DNA of 64,000 bases from Pseudomonadota bacterium (GCA_016719885.1 JADJYF010000001.1:310001-374000); one strand, 5' to 3'. Counted from the first letter of the stretch, positions 26,793 through 34,543 are shown. Notes: generated by a model not told the origin, from the letters alone. Numbers and translations are program-made.

Positions 26793-27800
26793 ATGCAAGC
26801 TGATGAATTTCGCCTCGTCGAAAGCGACGAGTTCAACCACACCCCGACCGCCGACAGCAATTTCAACGAGTCGGTCTACGTCAACGGTTTCGATCCCGTG
26901 CAGCGCTGCGGCGGCTGGATGCGCATCGGTAATCGCGCCAACGAAGGCTATGCCGAGGCGCAGGTGTGCCTGTACCTGCCGGACGGACGCCTGGCGGTGC
27001 AGTTCCAGCGCCCCGAGATCACTCACAACAACGCCTTCGACGCCGGCGGCCTGCGCTACACCGTGCATGAGCCCTTCCGCCACGTCAGCATGCGCTACGA
27101 GGGTGACCTGCTGGTGCTGGACGATGCGAACCTGCTGCGCGACGCGCGGCGGCTGTTCGCCGAGGCGCCGCGCACCCAGGGCGTGATTGAATTCGATCTC
27201 ACCGGGGTGTCGCCCATGCATGGCGGCGAGCCGACCCGCGACGACCAGCAGACCATGTACGGCCGCGATTTTTCTTTCGGCCATTTCAATCAGCACATGC
27301 GCACGGTCGGGCGCATGGACATCGGCGGCGAGGTGGTGTCGTTCGACAGCTTTGGCTGGCGCGATCACTCCTGGGGGCCGCGCTACTGGACCAACATCCA
27401 TTTCTATCGCCTGTTCATCGCCAATTTCGGCCCCGATCGCGCCCTGATGCTGCTCAAGATCACCGGTCGCGACGGCGTCACGCGGCGCTGCGGTGTGCTG
27501 CAATACGACGGTGAGTACGAGGACATCACCGACCTCGACGTCTACACCGAGTGGACCGAGCGCAAGGATCCGAAAGCCATGCGCCTCGGCGTGCGCACCG
27601 CCAGGCGCGCGGTGCAGCTGCAGGGCGAAGTCATCCAGATGGCGCCGCTCAGCAACCGCCGCAAGGTCGGCGACGAGATGCTGGCCTCGCGCATCGCCGA
27701 GGGGCTGACGATGTGGACCTGGGGCGACCGCACGGGCATAGGCGTCACCGAGTACATCGAGAACCTGAAAGACGGCCAGCCGGTCGGCTATCCGCTGTAA
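26793..27800 (+). CDS. DUF7064/DUF7065-type lipocalin-like protein, copy 2
   Basis: 335 residues, paralogous over its whole length to the preceding gene. Shared blocks include FNESVYVNGFDP, GNRANEGYAEAQVCLYLPDG, YGRDFSFGHFNQH, WRDHSWGPRYW, EDITDLDVYTEW, APLSNRRKVGDE and the C-terminal EYIENLKDGQPVGYPL. Conserved polar residues in both copies (WRDHSWG and RDFS.GHFNQH) suggest retained catalytic or ligand-binding function. The two may form a heteromer or act on successive intermediates. Confidence 0.7.
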   Translation: MQADEFRLVESDEFNHTPTADSNFNESVYVNGFDPVQRCGGWMRIGNRANEGYAEAQVCLYLPDGRLAVQFQRPEITHNNAFDAGGLRYTVHEPFRHVSMRYEGDLLVLDDANLLRDARRLFAEAPRTQGVIEFDLTGVSPMHGGEPTRDDQQTMYGRDFSFGHFNQHMRTVGRMDIGGEVVSFDSFGWRDHSWGPRYWTNIHFYRLFIANFGPDRALMLLKITGRDGVTRRCGVLQYDGEYEDITDLDVYTEWTERKDPKAMRLGVRTARRAVQLQGEVIQMAPLSNRRKVGDEMLASRIAEGLTMWTWGDRTGIGVTEYIENLKDGQPVGYPL

Positions 27801-27815
27801 GTCACGGGGGCCGAC

Positions 27816-28835
27816 ATGAGCAGCAAGAGCGCGGTGAGCGACGATATGCAGGTCGTCATCGACAATTTGCGCGAGGCGGTGCGGCGTCGCTTCGGCGCGG
27901 GCAGCGACATCGCCAACATCGACCAGGCGACGGTTGGCGGCATCAACCGCACGGTGCTGTTCGATCTCGTCGAAGGCGCGGCGCGGCGTCGCCTGGTGCT
28001 GCGCCAGGAAACCTATACCACCGAGTACTCGCCGTTCCTGCCGCCGGCCAAGCAGTGGCCGCTGCTCGAGGTGTGCGTGCGCCACGGCGTGCCGGTGCCG
28101 GCACCGATCTTCGCGTTGGAGGAGGCCGACCAACTCGGGCGCGGTTACGTGGTGGCCTTCGTCGCCGGCGAGACTCTGCCGAAGAAACTCTTGCACGATG
28201 CCGCTTTCGCACCGGCACGTGCGCTCTTCACCCGCCAGGCAGCCGCGGCGCTCGCGCGGCTCCATGCCATCGATACCGCCGAGGTGGCGATGCTGAACGA
28301 TGTGCCGGACAGCATCGATGCCTTGGGCGCGCAGCGCGAAGCCTACGAGATCTACGGCCAGCCGCACCCGGTGCTGGAATACGCGTTCCGCTGGCTCGAG
28401 CAGCGCCGGCCGGCGGCCACGCCCAAGGTGTTCGTGCACGGCGACTTCCGGACCGGCAACATGCTGGTGCATCCCGAGCAGGGCCTCATGGCCTTGCTCG
28501 ACTGGGAATGCTCGCGGCTGTCCGCGCCCGAGGACGAACTCGGCTGGTTCTGCTCGCGCTGCTGGCGTTTCGGCGTGATGGACAAGGAGGCCGGCGGCTT
28601 CGGTACGCGCGAAGAACTGATTGCCGCCTACCAGGCGGCCGGTGGCCGCGAGATCGACCGCGAGGCATTGCACTGGTGGGAGATCTTCGCGCACCTGCGC
28701 TGGGCGCTGTACAACATCATGCAGTACTGGGGGCACGTGAACGGCCGCCGCGCGCCGGCCTTTGCGCTGTTTGGCCGCAACACCGCCTACATCGAATACG
28801 ACCTGCTCATGGGCATCATGGGCCGTTACACTTGA
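27816..28835 (+). CDS. APH/choline-kinase-fold phosphotransferase, LvaA-like, copy 1
   Basis: 339 residues. The catalytic loop HGDFRTGNML has His208 and Asp210, and the metal-binding LLDWE has Asp229; ELGWFCSRCWRFG follows. This is the phosphotransferase family that includes ACAD10/11 kinase domains and LvaA, which phosphorylates 4-hydroxyacyl-CoA. Antibiotic resistance is unlikely given its place in an acyl-CoA operon and the DUF6285-type partner 9 bp downstream. A second paralogue with the same partner lies at 32222. Confidence 0.87.
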   Translation: MSSKSAVSDDMQVVIDNLREAVRRRFGAGSDIANIDQATVGGINRTVLFDLVEGAARRRLVLRQETYTTEYSPFLPPAKQWPLLEVCVRHGVPVPAPIFALEEADQLGRGYVVAFVAGETLPKKLLHDAAFAPARALFTRQAAAALARLHAIDTAEVAMLNDVPDSIDALGAQREAYEIYGQPHPVLEYAFRWLEQRRPAATPKVFVHGDFRTGNMLVHPEQGLMALLDWECSRLSAPEDELGWFCSRCWRFGVMDKEAGGFGTREELIAAYQAAGGREIDREALHWWEIFAHLRWALYNIMQYWGHVNGRRAPAFALFGRNTAYIEYDLLMGIMGRYT

Positions 28836-28844
28836 GTCTTCATC

Positions 28845-29219
28845 ATGGCCCACGACACCCCTGAGCTCGCCGAGATCCTGCGCACCGTGCACGAATTCAT
28901 CCGCGGCGTGATGCCGCGCCTGTCGGGCATGGACCGCTACCAGGCGCTGTGTTCGCAGAACCTCATGGAGATCGCGCTGCGCGAACTCGACGAATGGCGG
29001 CCGCTGGAAACCGCCGATGACGAACGCCTGCGGCGTTTGTGCGAAGTGGGCAGCGAGGTGCCGCGCGATACGCTCGCCGCGCGCCTTGCCGCGCGTATCG
29101 CGGCCGGCGACTTCGACGGCCGCATGGACGAGCTCGAGCAGCAATTGCTGGCCCATACCGTCGCCAAGGTGCGCGTCAGCCGCCCGCAGCATCTCGCGCC
29201 CGAGCACCGCCAGGACTAA
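28845..29219 (+). CDS. DUF6285-type small protein (LvaB-like partner), copy 1
   Basis: 124 residues, mainly helical: LAEILRTVHEFIRGVMPRLSGMDRYQALCSQNLMEIALREL is the recognisable core, and the tail ends VAKVRVSRPQHLAPEHR. In the levulinate operon a protein of this size follows LvaA and is needed for kinase activity. Here it sits 9 bp after the kinase and is duplicated along with it, supporting an obligate partner role. The family name is from recollection; the pairing is seen directly. Confidence 0.72.
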   Translation: MAHDTPELAEILRTVHEFIRGVMPRLSGMDRYQALCSQNLMEIALRELDEWRPLETADDERLRRLCEVGSEVPRDTLAARLAARIAAGDFDGRMDELEQQLLAHTVAKVRVSRPQHLAPEHRQD

Positions 29220-29246
29220 ATCCACCCAACCCAGGAATCGTTCCGC

Positions 29247-30020
29247 ATGTCTGACCACGTCATTGCATTCAGCGTCGCCGACGGCATCGCGCGCATCGTC
29301 ATCGATGACGCCGCCCGCCACAACGTGGTCGGCGCGCAGTTCACCCGCGAGTTCGCCCGTGCCGCCATTGCCTGTGAAGGGCGCGACGACGTGCGCGCGG
29401 TGCTGCTGACGGCCAATGGCCGTGAGTTCTCGGTCGGCGGTGACTTGAACGAATTCCTGCGCGAGCGCGACAACCTGCGCCCGCACATCCGCGAGATGGC
29501 GACCTATTTCCACCTCGGCATCACGGTGCTGAACCGCCTGCCGGCGCCGGTGGTGTGTGCCATCAACGGCCTCGCCGCCGGCGGCGGCATGAGTCTGGCG
29601 ATGATGGCCGACATGACCATCGCCACGCGCTCGGCCAAGTTCACTCTCGCCTACACGCGTTCGGGCCTGACCCCGGACGGCGGCGGCAGCTGGTTCCTGC
29701 CGCGCCTGGTCGGCGCGCAGCGCGCCTTCGACATCATGGCCACCAATCCCACGCTGACGGCGCAGCAGGCCTGTGACCTCGGCATCATCGCGCGGGTGGT
29801 GGATGACGCCGATTTCGGTGCCGAAACCGAGAAACTCCTGCGCCAGCTGGCCGATGCGCCGTCGGGCTCGGTGCAGCGGGCCAAGCGTTTGCTGCGCTCG
29901 GCGCTGTCGAATTCGCTCGAACAACACCTCGAGCTCGAGTCGCAGTCGATAGCCGAGATCGCTGCCTCGCCGACCACCCTCGCGACCCTGGAGGCGTTCT
30001 TCGCCGCGCGCAAGAAATAG
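29247..30020 (+). CDS. Crotonase-fold enzyme, PaaG-like isomerase rather than hydratase
   Basis: 257 residues. The crotonase fold is clear: VLLTANGREFSVGGDLNEF (oxyanion hole), CAINGLAAGGGMSLAMMADMTIA and YTRSGLTPDGGGSWFLPRLVG. The two glutamates used by enoyl-CoA hydratase fall at Ser116 and Tyr136 here. Asp144 in TPDGGGS corresponds to the catalytic Asp of PaaG-type isomerases. It may therefore shift a double bond or perform another enolate chemistry on the pathway's acyl-CoA. Confidence 0.85.
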   Translation: MSDHVIAFSVADGIARIVIDDAARHNVVGAQFTREFARAAIACEGRDDVRAVLLTANGREFSVGGDLNEFLRERDNLRPHIREMATYFHLGITVLNRLPAPVVCAINGLAAGGGMSLAMMADMTIATRSAKFTLAYTRSGLTPDGGGSWFLPRLVGAQRAFDIMATNPTLTAQQACDLGIIARVVDDADFGAETEKLLRQLADAPSGSVQRAKRLLRSALSNSLEQHLELESQSIAEIAASPTTLATLEAFFAARKK

Positions 30021-30149
30021 ACCGGGGTTTCGCCATGCCGCGGCGGCGCGTGGTGACGCCGCGCGCCGAATTACGAATAATTGCCAGCCAGTTCATCCAC
30101 CGTCGCGGCGCGCGCCGCGTCGGCGTTCCACTCACGGAGATTTCCAGCC

Positions 30150-31328
30150 ATGACCACCACCAGCAACCCCTTCGACCTCAATCCCGATCAGCGCAGCATG
30201 ATGGACGAGGCCGACAAGTTCGCGAAGAACGAGCTCTACCCGCTCGCGGCGCGCATGGACAACGAAGAATGGTGGCCTGACCACGTGTTCCCGCAGATCG
30301 GCGACGCCGGTTACTTCGGCCTCACGGTGCCCGAGGAATACGGCGGCCAGGGCCTGGACTTCTTCACCAGCGGCCTGGTGTGCCAGGCCTTCGGGCGCTG
30401 GAACTACGCGCTGGCCTTGTCGTGGATTGCCCACGAGAACCTGTGCCTGAACAACATCTACCGCAATGCCAACGAGGATCAGCGTCGTCGCTACGTGCCG
30501 GGCCTGTGCTCGGGCAAGAAGATCGGCGCACTGGGCCTGACCGAACCCGGCGCCGGGTCGGACGCGCTGGGCTCGATGGCCACCACCGCGCGCAAGGTCG
30601 GCGACAAGTACATCTTGAACGGCCGCAAGATCTACATCACCAACGGCCCCATTGCCGACGTGCTGCTGGTGTACGCCAAGACCGCGCCGGAGAAGGGCGC
30701 GCACGGCATCTCGGCCTTCATCGTCGAGAAGGACTTCAAGGGCTTCAGCGTCGCGCAGAAACTCATCAAGATGGGCTTCCGCGGCAGCCAGACCGGTGAG
30801 CTGGTATTCGACGACTGCGAAGTGCCGGCCGAGAACCTGGTGGGCAAGGAGAACAACGGCGTTTCCATCGTCATGAGCGGTCTCGATCTCGAGCGCGCGG
30901 TGATTTCGCCGATCTGCGTCGGCATGGCCGAGCGCGCCTTGGAACTCACCATCCAGTACGCCAAGGACAGAAAGCAGTTCGGCAAGCCGATTGCCGAGTT
31001 CCAGATGATCCAGTCCAAGATTGCCGACATGTACGTGTGGGTGGAGGCCATGAAGGCGCTCAACTTCAAGGTGCTGGCCGAGGCCAACGATCTCGAAGTG
31101 GGCGGTGGCGGCCGCGGCATGATCCACGCCCAGACCGCGGCTTCGATCATGTACACCGCCAACATGCTGAACCGCGTGCTCGACGAAGCGGTGCAGGTGC
31201 ACGGCGGTTTCGGCTACATGTGGGAATCGGAGGTCAACCGCCTGTATCGCGGCAACAAGCTGCTCGAGATCGGCGCCGGCACCACCGAGGTGCGCAAGAT
31301 GATCATCAGCCGTGAACTGCTGAAGTAA
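30150..31328 (+). CDS. Acyl-CoA dehydrogenase, isovaleryl-CoA-dehydrogenase-like
   Basis: 392 residues from MTTTSNPFDLNPDQRSMMDEA. ACAD motifs include GLTEPGAGSDALG, KIYITNGPIADV, AEFQMIQSKIADMY and VQVHGGFGYM. The C-terminal position where many ACADs carry the catalytic Glu reads GAGTTEV. A glutamate is present instead in GLDLERAV (Glu248), the site used by isovaleryl-CoA dehydrogenase. In the lva pathway an ACAD-fold protein acts on 4-phosphoacyl-CoA, a role this enzyme or a plain dehydrogenation could fill. A 129-bp gap precedes it. Confidence 0.9.
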   Translation: MTTTSNPFDLNPDQRSMMDEADKFAKNELYPLAARMDNEEWWPDHVFPQIGDAGYFGLTVPEEYGGQGLDFFTSGLVCQAFGRWNYALALSWIAHENLCLNNIYRNANEDQRRRYVPGLCSGKKIGALGLTEPGAGSDALGSMATTARKVGDKYILNGRKIYITNGPIADVLLVYAKTAPEKGAHGISAFIVEKDFKGFSVAQKLIKMGFRGSQTGELVFDDCEVPAENLVGKENNGVSIVMSGLDLERAVISPICVGMAERALELTIQYAKDRKQFGKPIAEFQMIQSKIADMYVWVEAMKALNFKVLAEANDLEVGGGGRGMIHAQTAASIMYTANMLNRVLDEAVQVHGGFGYMWESEVNRLYRGNKLLEIGAGTTEVRKMIISRELLK

Positions 31329-31333
31329 GCGCG

Positions 31334-32218
31334 ATGCACGAGCCGGTTTCCATTCCGCGCGGCAACGAGGATCTCGCCACCTGGCCGACGGTCTACGCCG
31401 CCGGCATACTCGCCGGCCACACCGTGCTGGTGTCGGGCGCCGGCAGCGGCATGGGCCGCGCCACCGCCTGGCTGGCGGCGCGGCTCGGCGCGCGCGTGAT
31501 CGTCGCCGGCCGCACCGAGGCCAAGCTCGCGACGGTGGTCGACGCCATCCGCGCCGCCGGTTTCGAGGCGCACTCGCAGGTCGTCGACATCCGCGTGCGC
31601 GAGTCGGTCGATGACGCCTTCGCCGCCATCAAGGCGCGCTTCGGCGTTGTCGACGTGCTGGTCAACAGCGCCGGCGGGCAGTTCCCGCAGGCCTCCATCG
31701 ACTACAGCGAAAAAGGCTGGCAGGCGGTGGTCAACACCAATCTCAACGGCACCTGGCACATGATGCACGTTGCCGCCCAACACTGGCGCGAGTCGGGCAA
31801 GGGCGGCGCGGTGGTCAACATCGTGGTGGTGAACCAGGGGCTCTACGGCGTCGCCCACACCTCGGCGGCGCGCGCCGGCGTCATCGCGTTTTCCAACAAG
31901 GCGGCGGTGGAGTGGGCGCCCTACGGCATCCGCGTCAACTGCATCGCGCCGGGCGCCATCGAGACCGAAGGCTGGGCGGTGTATTCCGAAACCACGCGGG
32001 CGCGCTACCCGAAGACCAATCCCATGATGCGCGCCGGCTCGCCGTGGGAAATCGCCGAGGCCTGCATCTTCCTCGGCGGCCCGGCCGGTCGCTTCATCAA
32101 TGGCGTGACCCTGGAAGTCGACGGCGGCGGTCAGCACTGGGGCGAGATCTGGACGACCGGCAAGCCCGAGTATTTTTCCGCGGCGACGCGGCTGTGGGAT
32201 GACGCGCCGGAGGGCTGA
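31334..32218 (+). CDS. SDR family protein lacking the Tyr-Lys pair (dienoyl-CoA-reductase-like)
   Basis: 294 residues. LVSGAGSGMGRATAWLA binds NAD(P)H, VNSAGGQFP and VNTNLNGTW are typical, and RVNCIAPGAIETEGW follows. The YxxxK motif is replaced by TSAAR: Thr176 and Arg180 stand where Tyr and Lys are expected, and the catalytic Ser segment reads IVVVNQG. Loss of Tyr is known in 2,4-dienoyl-CoA reductases, which this resembles (GGxFP and ETEG segments), but those keep the Lys. It is 5 bp after the ACAD gene. Confidence 0.85.
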   Translation: MHEPVSIPRGNEDLATWPTVYAAGILAGHTVLVSGAGSGMGRATAWLAARLGARVIVAGRTEAKLATVVDAIRAAGFEAHSQVVDIRVRESVDDAFAAIKARFGVVDVLVNSAGGQFPQASIDYSEKGWQAVVNTNLNGTWHMMHVAAQHWRESGKGGAVVNIVVVNQGLYGVAHTSAARAGVIAFSNKAAVEWAPYGIRVNCIAPGAIETEGWAVYSETTRARYPKTNPMMRAGSPWEIAEACIFLGGPAGRFINGVTLEVDGGGQHWGEIWTTGKPEYFSAATRLWDDAPEG

Positions 32219-32221
32219 GCC

Positions 32222-33253
32222 GTGAGTGACAAGCAAGCCAAGCCGGTCTCGGGCGAAGCGCTGCGCGCCAGCGTCACCGACGGCCTGCGCCAGGCGGTCA
32301 AGCGCCGCTTCGGCGCGGCGGCCGACATCGAGGCGGTCGAATTCACCTCCCTCGGCGGCTCCAATCGCACCGTGCTGTTCGATCTCGTCGAGGGCGCGGC
32401 GCGGCGCCGCCTGGTGTTTCGCCAGGAGACCGTCGTTCCCGAGACCTCGCCGTTCCTCGATCCTTCGCGCCAGTTTCGCGTGCTGGAACTCTTGTACCCT
32501 GAAGGCCTGCCGGTGCCTGAACCGATATTCCAGTTCGATGCCGATGACAGCCTCGCACGTGCCTACGTGGTGGCCTTCGTGGACGGCGAGAGCCTGCCCC
32601 GACGCCTGCTCGACTCGCCACAATTCGAGCGCGCGCGTGCGCGCTTCTGCGCCCAGGCCGGGGAATTCCTCGGTCGCCTCCATGCGCTGGACCCGGCGCC
32701 CGCAGCCTTTTTGGAGGATGTGCCGGACAGCATCGATCCGATAGCCGCAACCATGACGCGCATCGAACGGTGGGGCATGTCGTTACCGGTGTTGGAGCTC
32801 GCAGTGCGCTGGCTGCAACGAAATCGCCCGCCGACCGCGCCACGACGCTTGCTGCACGGTGACTTCCGTACCGGCAACATGCTGATGGACGAGGAGGGCA
32901 TACGTGCGGTGCTGGACTATGAATGCGCGCACATCGGCGCACCGATGGAGGATCTCGGCTGGCTGTGCCTGCGCTCGTTTCGTTTCGGGCTGGTCGACAA
33001 GCCGGTAGGCGGCTTTGGGCCGCGCGAGCCGTTCTACGCCGCCTATGCCGCGGCCAGCGGTCGTACGGTGGATGCCGATGAAGTGCGCTGGTGGGAGATC
33101 TTCGGCTTCATTCGCTGGGCCCATTACAACGTCATGCAGGTGTGGGGCCACCAGAGTGGCGAGCGACGTTCGACCGCCTTCGCCGCCTGCGGACGCAACA
33201 TCGCATTGATTGAATACGAGCTCCTGATGACGCTCAAGGGGCACTACACGTGA
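32222..33253 (+). CDS. APH-fold phosphotransferase, LvaA-like, copy 2
   Basis: 343 residues from a GTG three bases after the SDR stop. Catalytic His212 and Asp214 in LLHGDFRTGNML and metal-binding Asp232 in VLDYE are intact. It is paralogous to the kinase at 27816 throughout (NRTVLFDLVEGAARRRLV, YVVAFVDGESLPRRLL, DVPDSIDPI, ending LLMTLKGHYT). Two active kinases in one operon suggest two hydroxylated acyl-CoA substrates or one each for two stereoisomers. Confidence 0.87.
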   Translation: MSDKQAKPVSGEALRASVTDGLRQAVKRRFGAAADIEAVEFTSLGGSNRTVLFDLVEGAARRRLVFRQETVVPETSPFLDPSRQFRVLELLYPEGLPVPEPIFQFDADDSLARAYVVAFVDGESLPRRLLDSPQFERARARFCAQAGEFLGRLHALDPAPAAFLEDVPDSIDPIAATMTRIERWGMSLPVLELAVRWLQRNRPPTAPRRLLHGDFRTGNMLMDEEGIRAVLDYECAHIGAPMEDLGWLCLRSFRFGLVDKPVGGFGPREPFYAAYAAASGRTVDADEVRWWEIFGFIRWAHYNVMQVWGHQSGERRSTAFAACGRNIALIEYELLMTLKGHYT

Positions 33254-33263
33254 GGGCATTGCC

Positions 33264-33629
33264 ATGAGCCACCAGGATCCACCGAGCCTGGACGACCTCT
33301 TGGTCACGGTGCGCGAGTTCGTCAGCGAGATTGCGCCGCAGCTCGCCGGCCGTGACCGCTACCACGCGCTGTGCGCGGCGTTCCTGTTGGACATCGTGCG
33401 GCGCGAAGTGGCCCAAGGCGCCGACGACAGCGACGAGCGCGCGATGCTGGCGCGCTACCTGGGTCCCGACGCGGCAGGCGCGGATGGCCTGACGGCGCTG
33501 GCCCATGCCATCCGCAGCGGCGCACTCGATGAGCGCTTCGACGAATTGCTCGACGACTTGACGGGTCACGTGGTGCGGCAGGTGCGGGTCACCCGGCCCG
33601 ATGCGCTCGATCCGATGCATCGAGGGTAG
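33264..33629 (+). CDS. DUF6285-type small protein (LvaB-like partner), copy 2
   Basis: 121 residues, paralogous to the gene at 28845: LDDLLVTVREFVSEIAPQLAGRDRYHALCAAFLLDIVRREV and VVRQVRVTRPDALDP correspond block by block. It lies 10 bp after kinase copy 2 and ends the operon. Its stop codon TAG shares its last base with a palindromic repeat at 33629. Confidence 0.72.
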   Translation: MSHQDPPSLDDLLVTVREFVSEIAPQLAGRDRYHALCAAFLLDIVRREVAQGADDSDERAMLARYLGPDAAGADGLTALAHAIRSGALDERFDELLDDLTGHVVRQVRVTRPDALDPMHRG

Positions 33630-33765
33630 TCAGACTGAAGTCTGACCCACAGGGAAACGGCCCGTCGGTAGGCGAAGAGTCTGTGTGCAAGAGTGAAGAC
33701 TGGGACCCCAGGGAAACGGTTGAGCACGTGGCAACGAATCTTTGTGGGTCAGACTTCAGTCTGAC
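33629..33765. repeat. Compound intergenic repeat with GTCAGACT palindromes
   Basis: GTCAGACTGAAGTCTGAC at 33629-33646 is a near-perfect palindrome. Its reverse complement recurs at 33748-33765, and with flanks the inverted copies match over about 23 bases (33629-33651 against 33743-33765). Between them CAGGGAAACGG occurs twice (33650-33660, 33709-33719), the second preceded by a degenerate copy of the palindrome. It follows the last gene of the kinase operon and may terminate it. Confidence 0.7.
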
Positions 33766-33787
33766 AAGTGAGGGCGCGCTTGAGCAG

Positions 33788-33808
33788 GTGCGAATTCGTT
33801 CGCGCACC
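33788..33808. repeat. GTGCGAAT-family palindrome, imperfect
   Basis: GTGCGAA with TTCGCGCAC downstream forms an imperfect hairpin. Together with the AGGTGCGAATTCG left edge it matches the element at 20885, and it sits directly after the GTCAGACT repeat. Confidence 0.5.
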
Positions 33809-33818
33809 ACACGTCACC

Positions 33819-34139
33819 TCAATTCACCGCCGCGCCCATCGCCTGGTTCAAGCTCGCCAGGGCCGTGACGAACGCGGCATGGGCCGCCGGTTGCTCGACG
33901 GCGAGCGTTTTCACCACCGTCGCGAAGGTCTTCACGCAGTCATTGTGTTCGGCGAGGAGCTGTTGCAAACGGGCGGCTTCGGCCAGCGTGCGCTGACCGC
34001 CGTCTTTCACTTTCTTGTCGAGTTCGGCGAGAAAGCCGAAGTGGGCGTCCTTGCTCGCCAGCATGGCGCAGTAGGCGCGCCATGCCGGCTCGGCCGCATC
34101 GGGCAGGTTGACGACGAGTGGCGAGCTGTCGCCTGGCAC
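33819..34139 (-). CDS. Small helical protein of unknown function
   Basis: 106 residues from a GTG two bases after the RRM gene stop. Predicted all-helical, with KDAHFGFLAELDKKVKDGGQRTLAEAARLQQLLAEHNDCVKTF. No family recognised. Tight spacing suggests co-translation with the RNA-binding protein. It could be a non-coding extension, but the coherent amphipathic helices argue for a gene. Confidence 0.6.
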   Translation of the reverse strand: MPGDSSPLVVNLPDAAEPAWRAYCAMLASKDAHFGFLAELDKKVKDGGQRTLAEAARLQQLLAEHNDCVKTFATVVKTLAVEQPAAHAAFVTALASLNQAMGAAVN

Positions 34140-34141
34140 GC

Positions 34142-34543
34142 TCAGCCGAACAGCTTCTTGACGAAGCCGAACACGCCGCCACCGCCGGCCGGCGGCGCCG
34201 CGGCCGGCGCCTTGTCGGCGCGCGGCGCGTCGCGCTGCGGGCGCGGACGCCGCTCTCCGCGATCGCTGTCGCCGCCACGTTCGCTGCGCTCGGCTTTCTG
34301 ATCGCGCGGTTGCGATTCGTCGACACGCAGCTCGCGGCCCTGGAAGTCGCTGCCGTTCAAGGCCGCGATGGCGCGGCGGCCGGCTTCGTCATCCGACATC
34401 TCCACGAACCCGTAACCACGCGAGCGCTTGGTGCGGCGGTCGAAGATCACTTCGGCCGACGTCACCGTGCCGTAGGGTTCGAAAGCTTCGCGCAACTCCT
34501 CGCTCTTGACGCTGTAAGGAAGATTTCCCACGTAGATATTCAT
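34142..34543 (-). CDS. RRM-domain RNA-binding protein
   Basis: 133 residues. RNP2 is IYVGNLPY (residues 3-10) and RNP1 is RGYGFVEM (near 42-49), giving one complete RRM in the first 80 residues. The tail is charged and Arg/Asp/Pro-rich, with a Gly-rich linker ending GVFGFVKKLFG. Bacterial single-RRM proteins of this kind are often cold-induced and bind RNA or act as chaperones. ATG 34543. Confidence 0.92.
   Translation of the reverse strand: MNIYVGNLPYSVKSEELREAFEPYGTVTSAEVIFDRRTKRSRGYGFVEMSDDEAGRRAIAALNGSDFQGRELRVDESQPRDQKAERSERGGDSDRGERRPRPQRDAPRADKAPAAAPPAGGGGVFGFVKKLFG

Noticed and set aside
25581..29927. A 1448-codon open frame on the minus strand across five plus-strand genes
   Set aside because: It is antisense to clearly conserved proteins, has low-complexity His/Arg/Ala composition and results from high third-position GC in the opposite strand.
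27816..33253. The two APH-fold proteins as aminoglycoside resistance genes
   Set aside because: They sit in an acyl-CoA operon with LvaB-like partners; the APH fold is shared by many non-antibiotic kinases.
33629..33808. CRISPR array from the repeated elements after the kinase operon
   Set aside because: Only two or three copies, in opposite orientations, without regular spacers or cas genes.
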